Origin: Pseudomonas schmalbachii
Lineage (GTDB): Bacteria; Pseudomonadota; Gammaproteobacteria; Pseudomonadales; Pseudomonadaceae
NCBI RefSeq assembly: GCF_017589465.1
Contig: NZ_JAELYA010000003.1
Coordinates: 186,001-250,000 of the forward strand
Reading direction: 5' to 3'
DNA: 64,000 bases
In this document: piece after piece, positions 31,371-40,912 of the stretch
Numbering within the stretch: position 1 is the first letter of the stretch
How the letters are laid out: every line of letters begins with the position of its first letter
Position numbers and translations under genes: made by a program
Notes under the pieces: model-generated
What the model saw: only the letters and a program-made list of their open reading frames with translations
What the model was told of the DNA's origin: nothing
Database searches by the model: none

Positions 31371-32411
31371 GTGGTAATCGATACGAAGGCCCCCCTCGCC
31401 CTCGCCCCCGCAGCCACTCTCAGCAACTACATGGAAGTCGCTCGCCACCTGGGTCTGGATGCCCCCGGCCTGTTGGCGCAGTTGGGGCTCAGCTCCACGA
31501 TTTTCGACGCCCCCGGCCAGCGCATCCCGGTAACAGCCGCCGTCGCCCTGCTCAATGAATCCGCGCGAGTCAGCGGTTGCGAGACCCTCGGCTTGCGTAT
31601 GGCCGAACTACGCCAACTGTCGGACTTCGGCGAAGTCAGCCTGTTGCTCAGGCATCAGCGCACCCTGCGTGACGCTCTGCAGGTGATCGTGCAGTACAGC
31701 CATCTGCTCAGCGACGCATTGGCAATCCACGTCGAGGAGACCGGCAATACGGTGGTCATCCGCGAGGAGGTTGTCACCGACACGCATGAGTACAGTCGCC
31801 AGGCTACCGAACTGGCGATCGGCATCATGCACCGCTTCTGCGCCGCCATGCTCGGCGCGCAGTGGCGCCCGATCAGCGCGAACTTCACCCACTCCGCCCC
31901 GGCAAGCCTGAACATCCACAGACGCATTTTTGGCTGCAGGCTGGAATTCGACGTCGAGTTCAACGGTATTGTCTGCCCTGCCGCCGATCTGGACGCAGTC
32001 AATCCGCAGGCGAACGAAGCCATGGCGCGCATCGTAAGGCACTATCTCGACTCGTTGCCCACGGAGGGGGAGCTCTCGCTGGTGTTCAAAGTGCGCAAGA
32101 CGCTCTTTCTGCTGCTGCCGATGGGACGCGCCACCATCGAGCAGGTAGCCCAGACCCAGGGGATGAGTGTGCGCACCCTGCAAGGCCGCCTGGAGGAATG
32201 CGGCGCCACTTTCAGCGACCTGCTCAACAGCGTGCGCCGTGAAATGGTCTTCCGCTACCTGGAGAACCCCAGCTACGCGCTGGGGCGCGTCGCCGGCATG
32301 CTCGGTTACTCCATTCCCAGTTCCTTCACTCGCTGGTTCATCGCCCAGTTCGGCACGCCACCGGCGGCATGGCGTGCGCAGCACGGCATAGTGCTGCGCA
32401 AGGAAAGGTAA
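31371..32411 (+). CDS. AraC-family regulator with Arabinose_bd-type N-terminal domain
   Basis: A 346-residue regulator. Residues about 20-210 are the ligand-binding domain found in OruR/FeaR-like proteins (VARHLGLDAPGLLAQLGL, LGLRMAELRQLSDFGEVSLLLRHQRTLRDAL). The C-terminal HTH pair follows (ATIEQVAQTQGMSVRTLQGRL and ALGRVAGMLGYSIPSSFTRWF). I chose the GTG at 31371 because GGAG lies 5 nt upstream. It is divergent from the acyl-CoA ligase, its probable target. Confidence 0.85.
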   Translation: MVIDTKAPLALAPAATLSNYMEVARHLGLDAPGLLAQLGLSSTIFDAPGQRIPVTAAVALLNESARVSGCETLGLRMAELRQLSDFGEVSLLLRHQRTLRDALQVIVQYSHLLSDALAIHVEETGNTVVIREEVVTDTHEYSRQATELAIGIMHRFCAAMLGAQWRPISANFTHSAPASLNIHRRIFGCRLEFDVEFNGIVCPAADLDAVNPQANEAMARIVRHYLDSLPTEGELSLVFKVRKTLFLLLPMGRATIEQVAQTQGMSVRTLQGRLEECGATFSDLLNSVRREMVFRYLENPSYALGRVAGMLGYSIPSSFTRWFIAQFGTPPAAWRAQHGIVLRKER

Positions 32412-32614
32412 AGGCGATTGCTGTACCCGGAGCACGGACACTCGACGTTCCGCTCTGGGGTACTGGACTAGAACAGCGGCAGCAGCTGCGGGCGCTTGCC
32501 AGCCAGGTCAGCGCCCTGCCTGCTGGTGATCATGGCGGCACATGGAATCACCAGCAGCAAGGCCACGCTTAGCGGATTGACCACATTAGCGTTTGAATGC
32601 CAACGGCTGGAGGT

Positions 32615-33949
32615 TCACGCATGACTCTCCAATGCGGCATTACGCGGCGTCTCTCCGGCTTTCTCGTCCTTCAACCGGGCCATGTCGTTGTGATAGTGGC
32701 CCCTGGCATAGAAGAACACGGCCGCCGCCAGGATGCTGATCAGTGGCACCAGCTGGAACGCTTTGTCCAGGCCGATCAGGTCGGAAACCTTGCCGGTGAT
32801 CAGCGGCCCGGTGGCCAGGCCGAGCAGATTGTTGGCCAGGGTCAGGGTAGCGAAGGCCGTGCCGTGCACCGAATAGTGGGTCAGGTTGGCGACCATGGCG
32901 CTGGAAGGGCCATTGGTGCCAGCCGCGACCATCATGCCCAGGCAGATCAGTACCAATTGGGCAGTTCCGGGCGGCAGGGAGAATGCCAGGGACAGCAACA
33001 GGCAACTGCCCAGGCAGTAGCCGATGGCAAGGCTGATCTTGCGGTCCGGGCGACTGCGTCCCAGGCGGTCGCAGAGCATGCCGCAGAGAATGATCCCTAC
33101 GCCACTGCACAGCACGATGATGGAGGCTACGGCGCCAGCTTTGTCAGTACCCATGGCGTAGTAGCGATTCAGATAGCTCGGTATCCACACGATCACGGTA
33201 CCGCCGACGAACAGTTGCAGGCCACTGCCGACGTAGGCGCCGATCACCGAGCGGCTGGAATACAGGGTACGCAGCGGGCGCCGGGACTTGAGTGCCGCCT
33301 TGCCGGCCTCATCGGCCTGGCGCCTGGGCGCGATGCGGGCCTCCTTGACGATGAGCGGGTAAAGGATGGCCAGCAGCAGCCCGAACAGTGCCATGCCGGC
33401 GAACGCCCAGCGCCAGCCGAGGTGCTGGGCCAGCACGCCACCCAGGGCGATGCCCAGCACAGACCCGAACATGCCGCCCGCCATGAAGGAGCCTGCCAGG
33501 GTGGCGCGCATTTCCCGCGGGAACACCGCGACCACCACGGCAATGCCGACACTGCCATAGGCGGCTTCGCCGACGCCGACGAGGAATCGGGCGAGGAACA
33601 TCTGCTGGTAGTTTTCAGCCAGAGCGCAGCCGAGGGTCGCCAGGCTCCAGAGCCCGGCCATCAACGCCAGGCTCCTGACCCGGCCGAAGCGGTCGGCGAC
33701 CAGCGAAAGCGGGAAGGTCAGGAGGCCGACCATTATCGCGACGATGCCGCTCAGCAGGCCGAGCTGGCTGTCCGAGAGGGTCCATTCGGCCTTGAGCAAG
33801 GGGAACACGGCATTGAGCACCTGCCGTGACATGTAATCGGAAATCAAGAGACCAAAGGTGAGCGCGAAGACGATCCAGGCATAGCGACGCGATATGCCGA
33901 TTGAAGTGTCCTCGCCGTCGTCCGCGGCGGAGTGATGGTAGGCGGCCAT
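32615..33949 (-). CDS. Major facilitator superfamily transporter
   Basis: A 444-residue protein with 12 predicted helices and the MFS motif-A segment PLSLVADRFGRVRSL between helices 2 and 3, repeated weakly as LCDRLGRSRPDRK in the second half. It has a short acidic N-terminus (DDGED). The ATG at 33949 follows a strong AGGAGG. The position next to the quinone oxidoreductase and SDR suggests uptake of the catabolic substrate, which is unknown. The gap upstream (33,950-34,228) has no recognisable gene. Confidence 0.86.
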   Translation of the reverse strand: MAAYHHSAADDGEDTSIGISRRYAWIVFALTFGLLISDYMSRQVLNAVFPLLKAEWTLSDSQLGLLSGIVAIMVGLLTFPLSLVADRFGRVRSLALMAGLWSLATLGCALAENYQQMFLARFLVGVGEAAYGSVGIAVVVAVFPREMRATLAGSFMAGGMFGSVLGIALGGVLAQHLGWRWAFAGMALFGLLLAILYPLIVKEARIAPRRQADEAGKAALKSRRPLRTLYSSRSVIGAYVGSGLQLFVGGTVIVWIPSYLNRYYAMGTDKAGAVASIIVLCSGVGIILCGMLCDRLGRSRPDRKISLAIGYCLGSCLLLSLAFSLPPGTAQLVLICLGMMVAAGTNGPSSAMVANLTHYSVHGTAFATLTLANNLLGLATGPLITGKVSDLIGLDKAFQLVPLISILAAAVFFYARGHYHNDMARLKDEKAGETPRNAALESHA

Positions 33950-34228
33950 GCTGCCTCCTTTTTGACTGGAGTATGTATTGTTGTTGTGGGTCAAGCCTGA
34001 CCAGATAGCGCAGGAACCGGAGCTCCTGCCCACCTCGATCGCGGTGCCGGTTCTGCGCAGGGTTTCTTCGACATCCCTGTAGTGCACGCCGATCCGATAG
34101 ATCTCACCTGCTTCCTTGCCGTTTGCCACCTTGCGGCCCGGTTCCTGGGCGACGCGTACGCACTGCCGGGTACATGGCCCTCAGCGCCAGGCGCTTGTCG
34201 GGCGAAGGCCACGTATCCGGCCGGCCCC

Positions 34229-35209
34229 TCAGATGACGAAGATCGAAGAACCGGTGGTCTTGCGCGACTCCAGGTCGCGGTGGGCCTGGACGGCATCCTC
34301 CAGTGCGTAGCGCTGGTTGATGTCGATGCGGATACGGCCACTGCCGACGTGGTCGAACAGCTCGCCGACCAGCGCAGCCTTTTCGGCCGGGTCGGCAATG
34401 TAGTCGGCCAGGGCCGGACGGGTGACGAACAGCGAACCCTTCATTGCCAGCAGCACCGGATCGAAGGCCGGGATCGGGCCGGAGGCAGTGCCGACGCAGA
34501 CCAGCAGGCCACGACGCTTGAGCGAGTCCAGCGAAGCCATGAAGGTGCTCTTGCCGACGCTGTCGAAGACCACGTTGACGCCGACGCCATCGGTGATTTC
34601 ACGCACGCGCTTGGCGATGTCTTCGTGGCTGTAGTTGATGATGTGGTCGCAGCCGTGGGCGCGCGCTATCTCCGCCTTTTCGTCCGTGGAAACGGTGCCG
34701 ATCACGTTCAGGCCGAGCAGTTTTGCCCACTGCGAGACGATCAGGCCGACACCGCCGGCGGCCGCGTGCAGGAGGATGCTGTCGCCTTCCTTGAAGTCAT
34801 GGATGCGACGCATCAGGTAGGCGGAGGTCAGCCCGCGCATGGTCATCGCCGCGGCGGTCTCGAAGGCGATGGTTTCCGGCAGCTTGATCAGCGGTGCAGC
34901 CGGCACCAGCCGCTCGGTGCTGTAGGCGCCGAGAGTGTTGATGAAGCCGGTGTAAGTCACGCGGTCGCCGACGGCGACGTTGTCCACGCCCTCGCCCAAT
35001 GCCACCACCACGCCGGCTGCCTCGACGCCTATGCCATTGGGCAGGTCGACCGGATAGGTGCCGTTGCGGAAGTAGGTATCGGCGTAGTTGAGTCCGACCG
35101 CCACGTGGCGCATCCGGACCTGACCCGGACCGGGATCGCCGACCTCGGCATCCTCGTAGCGCAGGACTTCAGGCCCACCGGTTTCATGGAAGCGTACGAC
35201 TTTGGCCAT
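34229..35209 (-). CDS. NADPH:quinone oxidoreductase / zeta-crystallin-like reductase
   Basis: A 326-residue zinc-free medium-chain reductase with GVEAAGVVVALGEGV, the catalytic-region motif GLTSAYLMRR and the cofactor loop LLHAAAGGVGLIVSQWAKLLG. It reduces quinones or alpha,beta-unsaturated carbonyls with NADPH. GGAG 7 nt before the ATG supports the start. It lies between the SDR and MFS genes in the same orientation and may belong to the same transcript as the SDR (150-bp gap). Confidence 0.9.
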   Translation of the reverse strand: MAKVVRFHETGGPEVLRYEDAEVGDPGPGQVRMRHVAVGLNYADTYFRNGTYPVDLPNGIGVEAAGVVVALGEGVDNVAVGDRVTYTGFINTLGAYSTERLVPAAPLIKLPETIAFETAAAMTMRGLTSAYLMRRIHDFKEGDSILLHAAAGGVGLIVSQWAKLLGLNVIGTVSTDEKAEIARAHGCDHIINYSHEDIAKRVREITDGVGVNVVFDSVGKSTFMASLDSLKRRGLLVCVGTASGPIPAFDPVLLAMKGSLFVTRPALADYIADPAEKAALVGELFDHVGSGRIRIDINQRYALEDAVQAHRDLESRKTTGSSIFVI

Positions 35210-35359
35210 AGCAGATCTCCAGTACTTGTTCTTGTTGAATGTCCAATCACGGCGTAGGGGAAATTTAGGGCGTTGGACCGGCCTGCGCGTCTCATCGGGC
35301 GAAGGTTTCTTTCCATTTCATGACACCCACCGCCGATCTGACCGGCACGACGGGGTGAC

Positions 35360-36118
35360 TCAAAAGGCCGATATCCCGCCGTCGACAGCAACGGCTTGCC
35401 CGGTCATGTAGCTATTCTCCCGGGCGCACAGCATCAGCATGACCGTGACGATCTCGTCGGGTGTGGCGAGACGCTTCATCGGCGAACCCTGGGCGAGGAA
35501 GTCACTCTTCTCGCCCACAGCACTTGCCGTGACCATCGGGGTCGCGGTGTAGAACGGACAGACCGCATTGATGCGGATCTGCTTGCGGGCGTACTCGATC
35601 GCCGCCGTTTTCGTCAGCCCCACCACCGCATGCTTGGCAGCGCCGTACGCCGCCAGCTTGGGCGCGCCCCCGAGACCTGCCATCGAGGCGACATTCAGGA
35701 TGACCCCGCCGCCTTGCGCGAGCATCTGCCGAATCTGGTGCTTCATGCCGAAGAACACGCCCTTGGCGTTGACCGCGAAGCTGAGGTCCAACTCGTCTTC
35801 TTCGGTGTCGATGAAACTCTTCATCGGCGTGAGAATGCCGGCATTGTTGATGCCGACATCCAGTCGCGCGAAGGTACCGACCGCCGCTTCGACCAGCGCC
35901 TTTACCTCGGCTTCACGGGTCACGTCGCAAGCCTGGGCGACGACGCTGGCGCCGCCCTCGCGCAGCTCCCCGGCCAACTGCGCCAGGCCCGACGCATTGC
36001 GGTCGCCGAGCACGAGCCTGGCGCCCACCACGGCGAGGCGCCGTGCAAGCAATTCGCCAAAGCCACTGGCGGCACCGGTGATCATCACTACCTGGTCCTT
36101 GTAACTGTCGAAACTCAT
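35360..36118 (-). CDS. Short-chain dehydrogenase (LvaD-like position)
   Basis: A 252-residue classical SDR with TGAASGFGELLARRL, GINNAGIL, catalytic Ser in NVASMAGLG, YGAAKHAV and C-terminal VDGGISAF. The ATG at 36118 begins MSFDSYKDQVVMITG; an upstream in-frame extension of 52 residues is not SDR-like. In the P. putida lva operon an SDR (LvaD) acts on the 3-hydroxyacyl-CoA side of the pathway; this gene holds the equivalent place two genes after the kinase. The 211-bp gap to the DUF6285 gene is empty. Confidence 0.88.
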   Translation of the reverse strand: MSFDSYKDQVVMITGAASGFGELLARRLAVVGARLVLGDRNASGLAQLAGELREGGASVVAQACDVTREAEVKALVEAAVGTFARLDVGINNAGILTPMKSFIDTEEDELDLSFAVNAKGVFFGMKHQIRQMLAQGGGVILNVASMAGLGGAPKLAAYGAAKHAVVGLTKTAAIEYARKQIRINAVCPFYTATPMVTASAVGEKSDFLAQGSPMKRLATPDEIVTVMLMLCARENSYMTGQAVAVDGGISAF

Positions 36119-36329
36119 GCCGTTCTCTCTATCGCAGTACTGGGGCGCGGCCATGCAGGCCCGGCAGCGAATGCTCCGGGCCGTGGCCGCGGTGGGAAAC
36201 GTCGAAAAGGCGTGGCTCAGGCGAGCGGTGCCGCCAGGCATCATCCGATGCGCTTCGTTATCGCAGTAGCTCACATGGCCGTGGCGGACGAGACAGCGAC
36301 GACCTCGGCGCAGCGTCTGCCAACAGCAC

Positions 36330-36704
36330 TCAGTCGTTGGCCACTACCTTGGGATTGCTGATCCGTAGCTGCCCGCGGGTGATCGCCCGCAAGGCATCGA
36401 GCAGCCGCTCCTGAGCCGGCCCGGGCTCGTCGTACAAGCCCTGGCGGATGTTGCGGGCGACCTGGGCGCGTATCTGCTCCAGGGTCAACCCGTCCGTGTC
36501 ATGCAGGTGCGGCAGGCGGACGAGGGGCTCTTTCTCGGCCTCGGCGATGGCTGGCGCCAGCTCCATCTCGCGCAGCGCCATGGCCATCGCGCTGGCAATC
36601 ATGCGCGTCTCGTAGTGCAGGCTCTCCGGCAGTGCGGGCAACAGCTGCTTGAGCAGCAGTTCCCGGGCGGTGGCGAGCAGATCGCGGGCATCGGACTGAC
36701 TCAT
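36330..36704 (-). CDS. DUF6285 protein, LvaB-like partner of the phosphotransferase
   Basis: A 124-residue helical protein (DLLATARELLLKQLLPALPESL, YETRMIASAMAMALREME). The DUF6285 family is found next to ACAD10-like phosphotransferases. In P. putida the small protein LvaB is needed for LvaA kinase activity. Here its ATG overlaps the phosphotransferase stop in ATGA, so the two are translationally coupled. The assignment to LvaB rests on this pairing and on size. Confidence 0.75.
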   Translation of the reverse strand: MSQSDARDLLATARELLLKQLLPALPESLHYETRMIASAMAMALREMELAPAIAEAEKEPLVRLPHLHDTDGLTLEQIRAQVARNIRQGLYDEPGPAQERLLDALRAITRGQLRISNPKVVAND

Positions 36705-37765
36705 GCTTTATCTCCGGTGGTGAGGGCCAGGATCTCGATCTCCAGTTCAGGAACCAGGCGCCCGGTCAGGGCCAGTTCGAGGGAACGCTGCTGGCCGGAC
36801 AGGTGGCGTTCGGCTTGCTGAAGCGCAATCACCGCCCAGCGCAGATGGGCCAGAACCTGCCAGAAGACCAGTTCATCGGCAGTCAGGGTCTGGCCGGAAA
36901 CGCTGCAATAGCCCTCGAGGAAATCCTCCAGGCGACCGATGCCGCCGGCGTCGAGGTCGGGACGAGCGAAGCGCCAGCACCGTGCGGAGAACCAGCCAAG
37001 GTCTTCGCGCGGGTCCCCCCAACCGGCGAACTCCCAGTCCAGTACCCCGGTCAGCGTTCCGTCTTCGACGAGGTAGTTGCCGGTACGGTAGTCGCGGTGG
37101 ACCAGGCAGGGACTCAATGCCTCGGGCTTGTTCACTTCGCACCAGCGCAGCCCCCACTCCAGCACCGGATAGCTGTCGGGCAGGGTGTCCAGGAAACGCC
37201 GGTATTGGTCGAGGCTGGCCTGCAGCGGGTCGCTTGCCGGTTCGGCAAGGAACTCCAGACCGGGCTGTGGCGGACTGACCCGATGCAGCCGTGCAAGGTT
37301 GGCGCCCAACTGGGCACAGAGCGCGCTGCGTCGATTCTCCAACGAGCGGTCGGTGGTCAGGCGATAGCCACTGGCGGTACCGGACAGCGCTTCCATCACG
37401 AAGAAGTCCCTGCCAATCACCTGCGGATCACAGCACAGCCACAACGGTTCGGGCACCTTCACGCCGGCCTTGTGGACAGCGCTGAGCACTGCGAACTCGT
37501 GCGCCCGGCTCATGCTCACCTCAACGGAGGACGCGGAGTCGGTGCGCAATACCCAGCGTCGGCGCGTCTGCGCGCGGCCGTCATCCACGCGGGCTTCCAG
37601 CAGCCAGTTCTCCTGGATCGCTCCGCCGGACAGGCGTTCGATCCGCTCGACGACGACGCGTTGGCCATCCAGCTGCTCGGTCAGGTAGGCGGACAGCGCG
37701 TCATTCGCATGTGCCATCTCGATTCGGGCGCTTTCACGCAGCGAATTGTTGTTGCTTGTTGTCAT
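36701..37765 (-). CDS. ACAD10-like phosphotransferase, LvaA-like
   Basis: A 354-residue kinase-fold protein with RLSGGAIQENWLLEA (nucleotide-binding lobe), the catalytic loop CLVHRDYRTGNYLVEDG and the metal-binding VLDWEFAGWGDPREDLGW. LvaA of P. putida phosphorylates the 4-hydroxyl group of 4-hydroxyvaleryl-CoA with ATP. The tandem with DUF6285, an SDR and a PrpR-like activator makes a related role on 4-hydroxyacyl-CoA likely. A sigma54-type promoter lies 41 bp upstream. An acyl-CoA dehydrogenase (LvaC) that would use the product is not found in the window. Confidence 0.82.
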   Translation of the reverse strand: MTTSNNNSLRESARIEMAHANDALSAYLTEQLDGQRVVVERIERLSGGAIQENWLLEARVDDGRAQTRRRWVLRTDSASSVEVSMSRAHEFAVLSAVHKAGVKVPEPLWLCCDPQVIGRDFFVMEALSGTASGYRLTTDRSLENRRSALCAQLGANLARLHRVSPPQPGLEFLAEPASDPLQASLDQYRRFLDTLPDSYPVLEWGLRWCEVNKPEALSPCLVHRDYRTGNYLVEDGTLTGVLDWEFAGWGDPREDLGWFSARCWRFARPDLDAGGIGRLEDFLEGYCSVSGQTLTADELVFWQVLAHLRWAVIALQQAERHLSGQQRSLELALTGRLVPELEIEILALTTGDKA

Positions 37766-37805
37766 GGTCGACTCGGTCTCGCAGGCTCATTCCCACCAGC
37801 CTCTA

Positions 37806-37821
37806 GGCAAGAGTTGCGCCA
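37806..37821 (-). promoter_or_regulatory. Sigma54 -24/-12 promoter for the LvaA-like operon
   Basis: On the minus strand TGGCGCAACTCTTGCC has GG and GC separated by exactly 10 bp and matches the TGGCAC-N5-TTGC consensus in all but one base of the core. It lies 41 bp before the phosphotransferase ATG. A sigma54 activator gene is 3.3 kb away. Confidence 0.72.
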
Positions 37822-37955
37822 GCCTCACTACGTCGTTTTATTAGTTATTTAAAATCAACAGGTTGAGCAACATGCAGGCTATTCGTGCAAGGCTTTGCGG
37901 CGGCTCTTCATTCACACTTGAAATTGCAGAAATGCAGAAGGGAAATTCGGTTTCA

Positions 37956-37979
37956 TCCCTGCAACGGGAAGCGCAGGGA
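37956..37979. promoter_or_regulatory. Inverted repeat, candidate enhancer site for the sigma54 activator
   Basis: Perfect 7-bp arms TCCCTGC/GCAGGGA with a 10-nt centre lie about 150 bp upstream of the -24/-12 promoter, the usual distance for an enhancer-binding protein. It could also control the divergent LuxR gene. The rest of the 367-bp divergent gap shows no gene. Confidence 0.4.
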
Positions 37980-38132
37980 CAGGCCTCCGCGGTCGCAACG
38001 ATGGAGTGTTATCTCTACCCGCTTGCTCACGTCTCTCGGATAAGATGATCGGGCCAGCGCGCTCCGAGACATGCCCGGTCGTCGAACAGGTCTGGCAAAG
38101 ATCGGTTGCCGCCTGCTAGGAAATCGAATGCG

Positions 38133-40793
38133 ATGCCCCCACTACCGCCGCTCAAGCCGAACCAGCTACGCCTGCCCGCCGAGCCAGCCAGGGCGCTCGC
38201 GCGCCCACGCCTGTTGCAACAGCTGGCCAGGTCAGTCGAGGCAAACTGCTTCACCCTGCTCCAGGCTCCATTGGGCTATGGCAAGAGCGTCCTGCTCGGC
38301 CAGTTCGCCCGCTCCCGGCCCGGCCCTTGTGCGTGGCTGCGGCTGACCGCTGCGGAAAACCAGCCGCTCAACCTGCTCACCCACCTGCACGCGGCACTCA
38401 AGCTGCCGGCCAACAGCCGCGCGACGCTGGACGCGGACGGCTTGTGGAGCGAGATCCAGCAGTCCCTGGAAAACAGTGGCGAACCCCTGACCCTGCTGAT
38501 CGACGATTTGCAGGTGCTCAGCTCGCCGCTCGCTTACCAGTACCTGGAACAGCTGCTGCACTTCCCGCCACCGTCGCTGCGTCTGCTGGCCGCCAGCGAA
38601 GGCCCGCCGCGGCTTCCCCTGGCGCACCTGCGCCGCGACGCACGGCTGACGCTGATCGGCGCAAAGGAACTGGCCCTGGACAGCGAGGAAACCCGGCAGC
38701 TGGCCGTGGCCCGGGACGTGCACCTGGACGCCGAGTCGATCTACCAGCTGCGCGCCGGCAGTGAAGGCTGGATCAGCGGTGCGCTGTTCTGGCTCGACGC
38801 CTATCGCGAGGCGGTAGGACCGGGCGGGCCTCCACCGGCCGACCTGAGGCCGATCACCCAGCAGTCCTATGCCTATGCCCGGCAGTTCCTCGAGGAGGAA
38901 CGCCTGCGCCGCCTGAAACCCGATCTCCTGGGCTTTCTCGAACGGACTGCGGTCGTCCAGTCCTTCGACATCAACCTGGCCAGGGAACTCGGCGGACGCG
39001 CGGAGGCTGGCGAGTCGATCCGCCAGTTGCAACGCCTGGATCTGTTCATCGAAGCGCGGGCGGGTGAGCGCGGCGAATTCCGCTATCACCCCGTCCTGCG
39101 CAACTGCCTCTACCAGCGTATGGAGCAGCGCGATCCGCAGCGCCTGCGCAAGCTGCATCGCCAGGCCGCGGACTGGCTGCTGGAACAGCGGCGCTTCTCC
39201 GAAGCCATCTACCAGTTGGGTCGGGCCAGGGATTTCGACGCGGTGCTGGCGATCGTCGACCTGCATGCCTTCGACCTGCTGCGCGAAGGCCAGGTCAATA
39301 CCCTGGTCGACTTCCTCGGGGACGTCGCCGGACATGCCGGCGGCGACAGTTTCACCCTGGCTATCACCGAGGCCTCCACGGTCATCGTCACCAATGACAT
39401 CGCCCAGACCAGCCAGTGCATCCGCCGCCTGCAGGGGCTGCTACGCAGCCAGGGCGTACCCCGCCATCCCGAGCGGGTGCAGCAGACCATCGCATTCCTG
39501 CGCAGCCGCCTGGCCTGCCTCGGCGGCAACCTGGTGCACGGAATGGAAGTGGCCGACCGCGCCCTGCAGCGCTTCCCCCAGCACAACGCGGCCAGCTCGG
39601 TGCTGCGCTTCGACCGCGCCAGTTGCCTGTTCGCGCTGGGATACCTGGACCAGGCCCGCAGCGAAGCCGAACGGGCCCTGGGCGAACTGCAGGGCTTCGG
39701 CCTCAGCGGCTACACCAACCTGCTGCAACTGCTGCTCGGCCAGATCGAACTGGCCCAGGGCTGCGGCGAGGAGGCCTGGCAACGTTTCCTCGGCATGTCC
39801 AGCCAGCCGCAGGGCGGCACCTCGGGGAGCTTCTACGAGCTGTTCCATCATCTGGGCAAGGGCCTGGTCCTGCTCCAGGCCAACCAGTTGGAGGAAGCCC
39901 GCCTGTGCCTGAGGCAGGCCGAGGTACTGGCGCTCGACTTCCCCCACTGTGCCGCCCTGGCCTGGGTCATCCACCATCAGGCCTGCCTGTGCTGGGCGCA
40001 GGGGGATACGCGCCAGGCCAAGGCCCGCTGGCAGGAGGTGCGCCGCATGTCCCGGCAATACCGCCTCTTCACCCTCTATCGCCAGGCCGGAGCCTGGCGG
40101 GCGCGCCTGGCCGTGCACGAGGACGATCAGGACTTCCTCCTCGACTGGCTCGCCGAGTGGCACTGGTGTTTCCGCCAGTACGGCGAGAGCCTGCTGCCCG
40201 AGGAGTGGCTGGCCTATGCCCGGGTACAGAGCCATCTGGGACAGCATGCCAAGGCACGCCGGATCAACGCCAATCTCAAGGAGCAGGTGCAAGCGCAGTC
40301 CAACTACCGGGTGTTGCTCGATGCGCTGCTGCTCGATGCCAGCCTCGACCAGCATCGCGGCAAGCACCAGGAGGCGCTCGGCAGCCTCGAGCAGGCGCTC
40401 CAGCTGGCCAGCCGCTTCGCCCTGGGACAGATGCTGCAGTACGAGGGCGGCGACCATCTGGAGTCCTTCCGCCAGTTGCTGACCCCACACACCCGCGAGC
40501 AGCTCGGACTGCTCGAACCGGCACCGCCCCGCGAACGGCTCAACACGCTGTTCCGCCCGCTGCTTGCCGGCATGGAACGGGCCGGCGCCGCGCTCATGAT
40601 CCCGCTATCGCGCCGTGAGCTGGACGTACTGCAACGCATGGCCCGCGGGCAGACCAACCAGCAGATCGCCGACGCACTCTTCATCAGCCTCAGCACCGTC
40701 AAGACCCACATCAACAACCTGTTCCGCAAGCTCGATGTCGTCGACCGCAATGGCGCCCTGCGCTCGGCCCGCGAACTCGAACTGCTGGACTGA
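38133..40793 (+). CDS. MalT/LAL-type LuxR family transcriptional regulator
   Basis: An 886-residue ATP-binding regulator. The P-loop G48-Y-G-K-S52 and Walker B LLIDDL (about residues 125-130) are followed by a long helical, TPR-like middle region. The C-terminal LuxR HTH (about 825-880) contains LSRRELDVLQRMARGQTNQQ in pieces and STVKTHINNLFRKL. ATP and a small inducer normally drive oligomerisation of this class. The ATG at 38133 has AGGAAA upstream; an earlier TTG (38106) is unlikely. It is divergent from the LvaA-like operon. Its ligand and targets are unknown. Confidence 0.88.
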   Translation: MPPLPPLKPNQLRLPAEPARALARPRLLQQLARSVEANCFTLLQAPLGYGKSVLLGQFARSRPGPCAWLRLTAAENQPLNLLTHLHAALKLPANSRATLDADGLWSEIQQSLENSGEPLTLLIDDLQVLSSPLAYQYLEQLLHFPPPSLRLLAASEGPPRLPLAHLRRDARLTLIGAKELALDSEETRQLAVARDVHLDAESIYQLRAGSEGWISGALFWLDAYREAVGPGGPPPADLRPITQQSYAYARQFLEEERLRRLKPDLLGFLERTAVVQSFDINLARELGGRAEAGESIRQLQRLDLFIEARAGERGEFRYHPVLRNCLYQRMEQRDPQRLRKLHRQAADWLLEQRRFSEAIYQLGRARDFDAVLAIVDLHAFDLLREGQVNTLVDFLGDVAGHAGGDSFTLAITEASTVIVTNDIAQTSQCIRRLQGLLRSQGVPRHPERVQQTIAFLRSRLACLGGNLVHGMEVADRALQRFPQHNAASSVLRFDRASCLFALGYLDQARSEAERALGELQGFGLSGYTNLLQLLLGQIELAQGCGEEAWQRFLGMSSQPQGGTSGSFYELFHHLGKGLVLLQANQLEEARLCLRQAEVLALDFPHCAALAWVIHHQACLCWAQGDTRQAKARWQEVRRMSRQYRLFTLYRQAGAWRARLAVHEDDQDFLLDWLAEWHWCFRQYGESLLPEEWLAYARVQSHLGQHAKARRINANLKEQVQAQSNYRVLLDALLLDASLDQHRGKHQEALGSLEQALQLASRFALGQMLQYEGGDHLESFRQLLTPHTREQLGLLEPAPPRERLNTLFRPLLAGMERAGAALMIPLSRRELDVLQRMARGQTNQQIADALFISLSTVKTHINNLFRKLDVVDRNGALRSARELELLD

Positions 40794-40912
40794 CTGCGAG
40801 CTCCATCCCCCCTGGTACCGATTCCACCCCCCAATCCACCGGGGGGTTGGATGCCGGGGCACAGCCTGCTTGCTACAACGGGGCATCCTTCGTTCAGCCT
40901 CGGGAACGCCGC

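Noticed and set aside
33950-34228. Frame continuing upstream of the MFS start (KVANGKEAGEIYRIG...)
   Set aside because: The strong AGGAGG places the real start at 33949, and the upstream peptide matches no family I recognise.
36119-36329. Possible remnant of an LvaC-type dehydrogenase between the SDR and DUF6285 genes
   Set aside because: Translation of the minus strand in the readable frames gives no acyl-CoA dehydrogenase motif.
40850-40889. Possible sigma54 promoter (GGGGCAC...TTGC) before the dehydrogenase relic
   Set aside because: The GG and GC elements are 12 bp apart, not 10, so it does not fit the -24/-12 spacing.
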